NCBI GenBank assembly: GCA_004322375.1
Contig: SCUC01000707.1
Span: forward strand, 1 to 10,944
DNA length: 10,944 bases
Source of the DNA: Bacteroidota bacterium
GTDB taxonomy: Bacteria; Bacteroidota; Ignavibacteria; UBA10030; SZUA-254
Reading direction: 5' to 3'
The position numbers and the translations under genes were made by a program. Shown in pieces: positions 5,850 through 10,944 of this stretch; within the stretch, counting starts at the first letter, position 1; each line of letters starts with the position of its first letter. The notes beneath the pieces are model-generated. The model did no database searches. It saw only the letters and a list, made by a program, of their open reading frames with translations, and was not told where the DNA came from.

Positions 5850-7148
5850 CTACCGCTTCACAATATTCCCATCCTTCATCACAAACTGCACACTCTCGAG
5901 AACGGCAATGTCGGTAAGAGGATTTCCTTGTACCGCAATAATATCCGCAAGCGCTCCGGCTGAAATTTCCCCTATCTTGCCTTTCATATCTAACAATTCT
6001 GCGGCAATTGTCGTCGCTGATTGGATTGCTTCCATCGGCGTCATACCCCATTTCACCATATAGGAAAATTCCTTCGCCTGGTTTTCATCCCACGAAAATC
6101 CCCCTGCATCCGTTCCAAAGGCAATTTTCACGCCCGCCTTATGCGCCTTTGAAAACGTTTCAGGCAGAGCTTCGAGCAGCAGCTTATTGATAGGGTTCCC
6201 CGCCGCGGCTCTTCCTTCCGCGACATACACGTTGACGAAAATTGTCGGACACCAATAAATGCCTTTGCTCACCATCGTTTTAATGCATTCTTCATCCAAC
6301 GCGAAGCCATGCTCAATTGTTGACGCACCGGCATTAATAGCGTATAGAATTCCATCGCGCGTAACGGCATGAGCGGCTATTTTTTTTCTGTGCATTCGCG
6401 CTTCATCCCCGATAGCATTCATCTCATCAACGGTAAAATTGGCTAGACTCCTGAACGAGCCGTCGGGCAGCCGGTAATATCCCCTATCCGCATAAACTTT
6501 AATCCAATCCGCGCCATAAGAAATTTCTTCGCGTACCGCTTTTCTTGCTTCATCTACGCCTGTTATTTCGATGAGTCCCTTAGGCAATTTGAGTTCCCAG
6601 GCATATTCTTTATTGCTGAGAAGATAATGTCCCGTTGTGTTGATAGCACGTCCGGCAACAAACAGCCTTGGTCCATCAACGAGCTTGTTGGCGATTGCCT
6701 TCTTGAGGTCAACGTCTGCATACATCGCTCCTTCAGTCCCGAGGTCGCGGAGTGTTGTGAAGCCGTTGAGCAACGACCTATTGCAGGCGGCGGCGGCACG
6801 CAACGCGCGGTAAGGGATTGATTCTTTCAGAATTTGTTGAGCATAGTCTTCCGCGGTAATATCTCCTTGCAGCAGCACGTGCGTGTGGCAGTCAATAAGA
6901 CCGGGAAGTACCGTGGCATTGCTCAGGTCAATAATTTCTGCATTCGCCGGAATCGAGACAGCCGCGCCTACCTCTTTGATAATATTGTTTTCAATAAGAA
7001 TGGTGACGTTTTCCCGCGCCTGAGCAGCCTTGCCGTCAATCAGCCTGCCACATTTGAGAGCTATGATACGGGCACCGGTTGATTGGGCGTTTGAAGAAAC
7101 GCTGAGAATAATGCAGCAAATTGCTACACGAAGTATTAGCTTAGACAT
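5850..7148 (-). CDS. Secreted amidohydrolase, Xaa-Pro dipeptidase/imidazolonepropionase-like
   Basis: Metal-dependent amidohydrolase of the COG1228-type group, many members of which act as periplasmic dipeptidases. From ATG 7148 it has 432 residues and starts MSKLILRVAICCIILSVSSNAQ, a signal peptide. Key residues in this numbering: His88 and His90 (DCHTHV), Lys217 (DWIKVYAD, the expected carboxylated lysine), His260 (AAHAVT), His280 (IEHGF) and Asp347 (FGTDAGG). All metal ligands of a binuclear site are present. It ends with the urease-like flank GALADIIAVQGNPLTDI. AAAAGGAA-type Shine-Dalgarno spacing favours ATG 7148. A GTG at 7172 that overlaps the aat stop (GTGA) is the alternative. Substrate cannot be read from sequence: dipeptides (Xaa-Pro or others) are likeliest. 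Second gene of the aat-led operon. Confidence 0.88.
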   Translation of the reverse strand: MSKLILRVAICCIILSVSSNAQSTGARIIALKCGRLIDGKAAQARENVTILIENNIIKEVGAAVSIPANAEIIDLSNATVLPGLIDCHTHVLLQGDITAEDYAQQILKESIPYRALRAAAACNRSLLNGFTTLRDLGTEGAMYADVDLKKAIANKLVDGPRLFVAGRAINTTGHYLLSNKEYAWELKLPKGLIEITGVDEARKAVREEISYGADWIKVYADRGYYRLPDGSFRSLANFTVDEMNAIGDEARMHRKKIAAHAVTRDGILYAINAGASTIEHGFALDEECIKTMVSKGIYWCPTIFVNVYVAEGRAAAGNPINKLLLEALPETFSKAHKAGVKIAFGTDAGGFSWDENQAKEFSYMVKWGMTPMEAIQSATTIAAELLDMKGKIGEISAGALADIIAVQGNPLTDIAVLESVQFVMKDGNIVKR

Positions 7149-7155
7149 TACATGG

Positions 7156-7163
7156 TTCCTTTT
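7156..7163 (-). promoter_or_regulatory. Ribosome binding site deciding the amidohydrolase start
   Basis: AAAAGGAA on the minus strand is seven bases before the ATG at 7148. It supports that start over the GTG at 7172, which lies upstream of this site. Confidence 0.6.
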
Positions 7164-7168
7164 CAATA

Positions 7169-7810
7169 TCACCGTAAATGAATTGGGAGAGTCGTATCGG
7201 GTACCGGACCTACAAACTTACATGGCTTTACAATTGCCAGCTTAAGACGCTTCAAATACTCGCGGCGCGGTATTTCAATCGCGCCAAAGCGCTCTAAATG
7301 CGCTGTCGTAAACTGGGTGTCGAGCAGCTCGAATCCCCGCGTGCGAAGCAGCTCAACAAGATGAACAAGCGCGATTTTCGATGCATCCCGCTCGCGGCTG
7401 AACATAGATTCACCGAAAAATGCCCCGCCGAGAGCCACACCGTATAAGCCCCCGCATAATCTCTCTTCTTTCCAGCATTCAACGCTGTGGGCATATCCTA
7501 AGCGAAACAGGAAGACATAACTTGCAATGATTTGCTCCGAAATCCACGTCTCCTCGCGTTCTGCGCACTCACGCATCACCTCTTCGAATGCCGTGTTGAT
7601 CCGCAGCTCGAATGGCAGTTTTTTTATCACGAGACTGAGGCTTCTCGGAACATGAAATGTATCGAGCGGGATAATTGCTCGCGGGTCGGGAGAATACCAC
7701 CCTAATTCCCCTTCACGCGAATCAGCCATCGGGAAATAGCCTGACGCGTACGCGTTCAATAACGTTTCAGGGTCAAGAATTGGCTTGGGCTTGTTATGAT
7801 TGAAAGTCAC
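7169..7810 (-). CDS. aat: Leucyl/phenylalanyl-tRNA--protein transferase
   Basis: Cytoplasmic enzyme that moves Leu or Phe from aminoacyl-tRNA to proteins with N-terminal Arg or Lys, marking them for ClpAP-type degradation (N-end rule). The 213 residues cover the full family length. Motifs: GYFPM (24-28), WYSPDPRAI (38-46), ETWI (87-90), GYAHSVECW (105-113), GGLYGVALGGAFFGESMFSR (120-139), DASKIAL (142-148) and IPRREYL (180-186). The start is GTG at 7808-7810 without a visible Shine-Dalgarno; no better in-frame start precedes the first conserved block. It is first in the operon with the amidohydrolase, the lipoprotein and the aldolase. Its stop overlaps the possible GTG start of the next gene. 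Heptad repeats lie just upstream, so the promoter must be near or inside them. Confidence 0.94.
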   Translation of the reverse strand: MTFNHNKPKPILDPETLLNAYASGYFPMADSREGELGWYSPDPRAIIPLDTFHVPRSLSLVIKKLPFELRINTAFEEVMRECAEREETWISEQIIASYVFLFRLGYAHSVECWKEERLCGGLYGVALGGAFFGESMFSRERDASKIALVHLVELLRTRGFELLDTQFTTAHLERFGAIEIPRREYLKRLKLAIVKPCKFVGPVPDTTLPIHLR

Positions 7811-7830
7811 GCGCTATTACATAGAACAGA

Positions 7831-7900
7831 TTCAAGATGCAAGATGAGGAGGCAAGTTTCAGGCTTCATGCTTCAGGTTTCAGGTCTCACGTTTCAAACA
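7831..7900. repeat. Heptanucleotide repeat tract (TCAGGTT-like), ten degenerate units
   Basis: Ten consecutive 7-base units in one register: TTCAAGA, TGCAAGA, TGAGGAG, GCAAGTT, TCAGGCT, TCATGCT, TCAGGTT, TCAGGTC, TCACGTT, TCAAACA. The period is clear in the middle, where units 5 to 9 share TCA, and degenerates to the left. Seven is not a multiple of three and no ORF uses it, so it is not coding. It fills the space upstream of aat. Confidence 0.7.
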
Positions 7901-7921
7901 CATTACCCAGAAAAAATACCG

Positions 7922-7956
7922 ACTCATCACTAACTACTAACCACTCACCGTCAACC
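7922..7956. repeat. Heptanucleotide repeat tract (ACTAACC-like) 3' of pfk
   Basis: Five units in register: ACTCATC, ACTAACT, ACTAACC, ACTCACC, GTCAACC. The tract ends two bases from the pfk TAG stop (7959-7961). Read in the pfk sense it is GGTTGAC-GGTGAGT-GGTTAGT-AGTTAGT-GATGAGT, like the tracts after carB and the T9SS gene. Confidence 0.65.
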
Positions 7957-7958
7957 AT

Positions 7959-9050
7959 CTAATCTCCAAAACTTGTTCCAACAGAGCGCGCGGTAAATAT
8001 CAATTGAGAATCGAGCGGAACAAGCCGCTGGCGACTGATGGCGTCTTCAAGCCTAACAAGCTCGACATCCCTGCCGCGCAAGCTGACCATATTCCCGAAT
8101 TTTTTTTCCGATGCTGCTTGCAGCGCAACGGAGCCGAATTTTGTGGCGAGAATTCTATCATACGCAGTCGGGCTACCCCCTCGCTGTAGATGTCCAAGGA
8201 CGGTGGTACGCGTTTCAAGTCCCGTTTCTTCCGTGATGCGCCTCGCCACCATGTCGCCGATACCGCCGAGCCGCAGCGGGTCGGTACGTTTCACATCCTG
8301 CTCCTTCACAACAAGCTGTCCGTCAAGCGGTTTCGCTCCTTCCGCGACACAGATAATGCTGAACCGGGCGCCCCTGCTTCGCTTTAACACCGATTCAAAA
8401 ATCGAGCTCCATTTGAATGGAATTTCCGGGATGAGAATTATATCTGCTCCCCCGGCAAGCCCGGCGCCGAGCGCAATCCAACCTGCATAGCGCCCCATCA
8501 CCTCAATCACCATTACGCGGTGGTGAGCGGAAGCAGTCGTGTGAAGACGGTCAATCGCTTCGGTCGCGACGGCTAGCGCAGAGTCGTAGCCGAATGTTAC
8601 ATCGGTCGCTTCGAGGTCGTTATCAATCGTTTTGGGAACCCCGATAATGTTCATCCCCATCTTGGAAAATTTGTACGCGATGTTCATTGTACCATCGCCG
8701 CCGATGGCAAAGAGCGCATCGAGATCCCATTTCTGGTAATTGATAAGAGCGTGCTCCGAGTAATCGAGAATAGTAATTCCCTTCGGTCCTTCTACGGGAT
8801 AATGGAACGGGTCTCCTTTGTTGGACGTGCCAAGAATGGTTCCGCCAAGATTGACAATTCCCAGAATATCGAGCTTGGTCAGCTCTCTCATTCTTCCTTC
8901 GACAAAGCCTTCAAAGCCATCAACGATACCGATAACTTTTGAATTAAAAAACGACATTGCCGGTTTGGCAATGCTTCTGATGACTGCATTCAATCCGGGG
9001 CAGTCTCCTCCGCCTGTTAAAATTCCTATACGTTTGAGGGTGCTTGGCAT
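7959..9050 (-). CDS. pfkA: 6-phosphofructokinase, mixed-type group III-like
   Basis: Cytoplasmic glycolytic enzyme that phosphorylates fructose 6-phosphate at C1. It has 363 residues, somewhat longer than E. coli PfkA (320), as in group III enzymes. Seen: GILTGGGDCPGLNAVIR (9-25), AIGGDGTMN (115-123), PKTIDNDL (139-146) with Asp143 as the catalytic base, VMGRYAG (184-190), PEIPF (208-212), a C-terminal VLGHLQRGG, and YDRILATKFG. Gly120 is the residue typical of ATP users, whereas Lys140 is the one typical of PPi users. This Gly/Lys mix is the group III signature, and I infer ATP as donor. The ATG at 9048-9050 has no Shine-Dalgarno, only an A-rich leader. It is transcribed alone, divergent from the zinc-ribbon gene. 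Confidence 0.94.
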   Translation of the reverse strand: MPSTLKRIGILTGGGDCPGLNAVIRSIAKPAMSFFNSKVIGIVDGFEGFVEGRMRELTKLDILGIVNLGGTILGTSNKGDPFHYPVEGPKGITILDYSEHALINYQKWDLDALFAIGGDGTMNIAYKFSKMGMNIIGVPKTIDNDLEATDVTFGYDSALAVATEAIDRLHTTASAHHRVMVIEVMGRYAGWIALGAGLAGGADIILIPEIPFKWSSIFESVLKRSRGARFSIICVAEGAKPLDGQLVVKEQDVKRTDPLRLGGIGDMVARRITEETGLETRTTVLGHLQRGGSPTAYDRILATKFGSVALQAASEKKFGNMVSLRGRDVELVRLEDAISRQRLVPLDSQLIFTARSVGTSFGD

Positions 9051-9154
9051 GTTTTTCTACTACGATGTGTGAGAGTCTTCCTAATATAAGAATTCGTTTG
9101 AGAAAGAACGAAATCGCGAGTTCGACAGGGTCTGAAGAACCCGGCATTCTCAGA

Positions 9155-9179
9155 TTGGCTCATCGCTTGTGTGAGCCAA
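9155..9179. other. Hairpin in the divergent pfk / zinc-ribbon promoter region
   Basis: TTGGCTCA (9155-9162) and TGAGCCAA (9172-9179) are perfect 8-base complements around nine bases. It lies about midway in the 219-base spacer between the two divergent starts. It could be an operator palindrome or an RNA leader hairpin of either gene. There is no direct evidence for function. Confidence 0.4.
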
Positions 9180-9269
9180 AATTGTTTCTCACCTTCTGGA
9201 ATCGTACATTTCATTGTCAATTCAACGTTTACCTCCTTTTTACCAATCTTAAGGAAAAGAAATCACTCT

Positions 9270-9662
9270 ATGGAAGAGCAGTCACAACGCATCCTTATCA
9301 TTGTCATTGCCGTGCTGGTTGCTTTAAGCAGTCTTGCCGTCGTTTTGTTCTTTCTTTTACGCGCCTACCGGAAAAACAACAGGGTTATTAATGAAGATGA
9401 AGATATGCACGGCGCGCTTGCCCAGTACAATTGCCCAAAGTGCAGCCAGCAGATGAAGAAAGGTTTCGCATTAGCTGGGAGGGGTATCATCTACCAGCCT
9501 GAAGAACACGCGAGGATAAGCTCGTTTGTCACAATCATGTCGGTGCTGGAAAATACGATGAGCATGTCTCTTCCTCCTGCGGTCAACCGCGCGTGGCATT
9601 GCGACACGTGCAAGTATTTAATCCTCGACCACAGTACGCTGATACGGCAGAAAAAGAAATAG
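9270..9662 (+). CDS. Membrane-anchored zinc-ribbon protein
   Basis: 130 residues from ATG 9270. Residues 8-31 are one transmembrane helix (ILIIVIAVLVALSSLAVVLF), followed by a basic RAYRK stop-transfer and an acidic linker NEDED. A domain with two CxxC knuckles follows: CPKC (55-58) and CDTC (111-114), with GFALAGRGIIYQPEE between. This layout suggests a zinc ribbon like those of the DUF6487 type (CPxCG.M..G...GGRGI.W), which is a resemblance, not a proof. The tail is basic (RQKKK). The reading frame stays open upstream to a GTG at 9171, but the ATG is chosen because the membrane helix follows at once and AAGGAAAAG lies at 9251-9259, though that spacing is long. The gene is divergent from pfk; function unknown. 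Confidence 0.78.
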   Translation: MEEQSQRILIIVIAVLVALSSLAVVLFFLLRAYRKNNRVINEDEDMHGALAQYNCPKCSQQMKKGFALAGRGIIYQPEEHARISSFVTIMSVLENTMSMSLPPAVNRAWHCDTCKYLILDHSTLIRQKKK

Positions 9663-9725
9663 AGGAGGGGTATTACAAAAATCCTAAAGGGATACGAGGG
9701 CGTCTCGTCAGCGAGATCTGCCAGC

Positions 9726-9932
9726 CTACTCCTTTTCCTTTTTGGATATCCCTTCGATGTACACCTGAAACTGCTCAGCGTCCCGGGACATTTCAAATTT
9801 GGTGTTCACCTGTTCGCTATCAACCATGGTGTATGTCAATCGAGCAACACTATTATTCTTTTCATGTTGATAACTTACTGAAGTTACGCAGTTTGTGACT
9901 GAAGCCACGAAGAATTCATTATTTCTATCCAC
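9726..9932 (-). CDS. Doubtful small ORF (68 aa), possibly a gene remnant
   Basis: GTG start at 9930-9932, stop TAG at 9726-9728. The sequence after about residue 25 (NNSVARLTYTMVDSEQVN, then EQFQVYIEGISKKEKE) reads like ordinary coding protein. The first 25 residues overlap the left arm of the 9875-9890/9964-9979 inverted repeat and may not be native. It could be the 3' end of an older gene cut by a repeat insertion, or a chance ORF. I recognise no family. No good ribosome binding site is present; only TAGGT lies before the GTG. Confidence 0.35.
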   Translation of the reverse strand: MDRNNEFFVASVTNCVTSVSYQHEKNNSVARLTYTMVDSEQVNTKFEMSRDAEQFQVYIEGISKKEKE

Positions 9933-9979
9933 GAGTTACCTACGGATCGTAGATAGTCCATTTTGCGTAACTTCAGTAA
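9875..9979. mobile_element. Short inverted-repeat element, ~105 bp, MITE-like
   Basis: TTACTGAAGTTACGCA (9875-9890) and TGCGTAACTTCAGTAA (9964-9979) are a perfect 16-base inverted repeat enclosing 73 bases without a gene of its own. The right arm and the bases inside it (9954-9979) match the right end of the palindromic element at 1626-1651. This supports a common dispersed family. No target duplication was identified. Confidence 0.5.
9954..9979. repeat. Dispersed repeat, copy 2
   Basis: Matches 1626-1651 at 22 of 26 positions, same orientation, with TAGTCCATTT and TAACTTCAGT identical and a variable four-base middle (GGTA versus TGCG). Confidence 0.55.
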
Positions 9980-10019
9980 CTAACTATTAATTGCTAACAT
10001 ACTGACTACCGACATACTA
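9979..10019. repeat. Degenerate heptad tract after the T9SS-protein gene
   Basis: Read in the sense of the minus-strand gene from its TAG stop (10017-10019): TAGATAG, TATGTCG, GTAGTCA, GTATGTT, AGCAATT, then a degenerate end near AATAGTT. The period is less regular than at 7922-7956 but the GTAGTCA/GTTAG wording and the position directly at a stop codon are the same. Confidence 0.45.
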
Positions 10020-10944
10020 TCTAACGTACATCATCTTCTTTGTGTCAATAAAGAGTTCTCCAGTTTCTCCTTCTTCGCTTACCTGCTTTGCTACTATCTT
10101 ATAGAAGTAAACGCCGGAGGGCAAGCCGTCGGCATAAAAATCAACGTATTGAATTCCTTCTTCAAGAATTTCCTTATCAACCAATGTCGCGACTTCTCTG
10201 CCCAGCACATCGAACAACGTGAGCGTAACTTCCGATTGATGCGGCAGCGCAAACTCGATAGTCGTTACCGGGTTGAACGGGTTGGGATAATTTTGATACA
10301 ATACATACGAGCCCGGCATTTCCCCGTTTTGCTCCAGCACGTGCTTTTTCTGCTCGATAATCGGCGTAATATCCGCAGGCAGCCGGAGGAACGATATCTC
10401 GCTAACCGTTCTCACCCCTTTTAGAGCCAATAACGAAAAGTAAGATGCTGTGTCAATCGAGCCGGAAAACGCGTGATTAATTTTTCGTACTGTCGTGTCC
10501 AAATTCATGTACTCATCCGGCGATCTATCGTACCAGTAAGTCATCAACGTATCCGCCCGCTTAGCAATATCTTTAATTGCCATGCCGCTCAAGGGATTTA
10601 GCCCTTCGTCATAGACTATTTCACCCAAGCCGGCTGGAGTGATTCCACGATTACTTGCCTCAATATTGAATTTGAGAGCGGCAAGCTCCGCAAACAACCT
10701 GTTATTATACTTCGATGGAACAAGCACTTTCTGCTCGCCAACAAACCTGCCGTTGTTGCTGAAGAGATTGAACCCGCGCGGCGTTCCCGTTTGCATTGTT
10801 TTTCTATCGTAGAGTGAACGGTACAAATCCGCGCTTTTGAGGATGCGCACCCAGCCATACCGTCTTGCGTCATCCGTTTTCATCACGCCTATTTTCATTC
10901 CTCCTCCAAGCTGGAAGCCCCGCCGGAATGTTTCATCGCGAACA
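10017..10944 (-). CDS. T9SS C-terminal sorting domain protein (partial, N-terminus outside window)
   Basis: The frame is open to the window edge: before the ATG at 10896-10898 it reads VRDETFRRGFQLGGG without a stop. That ATG is therefore probably internal and the gene continues to the right. Numbered from that ATG, 1-180 is a mixed region that includes LFAELAALKFNIEASNRGIT (69-88) and a helical MNLDTTVRKINHAF. After a linker, YVLYQNYPNPFNPVTTIEFALP (198-219), VTLTLFDVLGREVATLVD (224-241) and LPSGVYFYKIVA (259-270) form the type A sorting domain. This is recognised by the type IX secretion system and usually cleaved on export to the cell surface or medium. The final KKMMYVR is the usual end. 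What the exported part does cannot be told from this fragment. Confidence 0.9.
   Translation of the reverse strand, partial: VRDETFRRGFQLGGGMKIGVMKTDDARRYGWVRILKSADLYRSLYDRKTMQTGTPRGFNLFSNNGRFVGEQKVLVPSKYNNRLFAELAALKFNIEASNRGITPAGLGEIVYDEGLNPLSGMAIKDIAKRADTLMTYWYDRSPDEYMNLDTTVRKINHAFSGSIDTASYFSLLALKGVRTVSEISFLRLPADITPIIEQKKHVLEQNGEMPGSYVLYQNYPNPFNPVTTIEFALPHQSEVTLTLFDVLGREVATLVDKEILEEGIQYVDFYADGLPSGVYFYKIVAKQVSEEGETGELFIDTKKMMYVR

Noticed and set aside
7149..7172. GTG at 7172 as the amidohydrolase start
   Set aside because: Possible by GTGA overlap with aat, but AAAAGGAA seven bases before the ATG at 7148 and the cleaner signal peptide from that ATG argue for the later start.
7831..7956. CRISPR-like array
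   Set aside because: The units are 7 bases and contiguous with no spacers; this is a short-period tandem repeat.
8038..8490. 150-aa plus-strand ORF antisense to pfk
   Set aside because: It lies wholly inside a well-conserved gene, is rich in Ser/Pro/Arg as expected of an antisense shadow, and shows no family motif.
9703..9716. Small hairpin TCTCG-tcag-CGAGA between the zinc-ribbon gene and the 68-aa ORF as a two-way terminator
   Set aside because: The stem is only five bases and no T-run follows on either strand.
10017..10898. ATG at 10898 as a true start preceded by GGAGGAGGA
   Set aside because: The purine run abuts the ATG with no spacing, and the frame continues open as VRDETFRRGFQLGGG to the edge, so it is more likely Gly codons inside a longer gene.
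1..10944. A defence, phage, toxin-antitoxin or secondary-metabolite system
   Set aside because: No nuclease-helicase, integrase, toxin-antitoxin pair or biosynthetic cluster is visible; RmuC is a core-genome DNA maintenance protein and is not evidence of a defence island here.

Overview
The window looks like a chromosomal, mostly housekeeping stretch from a bacterium of the FCB group (Ignavibacteriota, Kryptoniota or relatives, or other Bacteroidota-like lineages). The strongest pointer is the protein entering at the right edge. Its C-terminus carries the type IX secretion (T9SS) sorting module, YQNYPNPFNP followed by a beta-sandwich and SGVYFYKI, in the form common in Ignavibacteria-like genomes. 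Several genes lack a clear Shine-Dalgarno, and the carbamoyl-phosphate synthase is of the CAD/CPS1-like type that I recall from Bacteroidota. No plasmid, phage, CRISPR, tRNA or rRNA signal was seen.

Layout. (1) 2-1108, plus strand: C-terminal third of carB, cut by the left edge. (2) 1109-1664: no gene. It holds a short heptad-repeat tract, a hairpin repeat and a ~300 bp palindromic MITE-like element. (3) 1665-2968, minus strand: a tight cluster of a YciO/YrdC-family gene, a small membrane protein and a 66-residue acidic protein. (4) 3035-4108, minus: rmuC. (5) 4109-4475: no gene, two hairpins. (6) 4476-7810, minus: a probable operon of aat (Leu/Phe-tRNA-protein transferase), a secreted amidohydrolase of the Xaa-Pro dipeptidase-like group, a DUF3574 lipoprotein and a DapA-superfamily aldolase most like 4-hydroxy-2-oxoglutarate aldolase. 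(7) 7811-7958: intergenic heptad repeats. (8) 7959-9050, minus: group III-like 6-phosphofructokinase. (9) 9270-9662, plus: membrane-anchored zinc-ribbon protein, divergent from pfk. (10) 9726-9932, minus: doubtful small ORF overlapping an inverted repeat. (11) 10017-10944, minus: C-terminal part of a T9SS-exported protein.

Function. Most genes are independent core functions: pyrimidine/arginine precursor synthesis, glycolysis, N-end-rule tagging and DNA maintenance. The one set that may work together is the aat-led operon. A secreted peptidase-like amidohydrolase and a hydroxyoxoglutarate-type aldolase could belong to peptide or hydroxyproline catabolism, but this is inference.

The most unusual content is non-coding. 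Degenerate 7-bp-periodic tracts begin at or within a few bases of TAG stop codons of three different genes, in the same orientation each time. A ~26 bp sequence is shared by two repeat elements about 8.3 kb apart (1626-1651 and 9954-9979). I found no new defence or mobile system.
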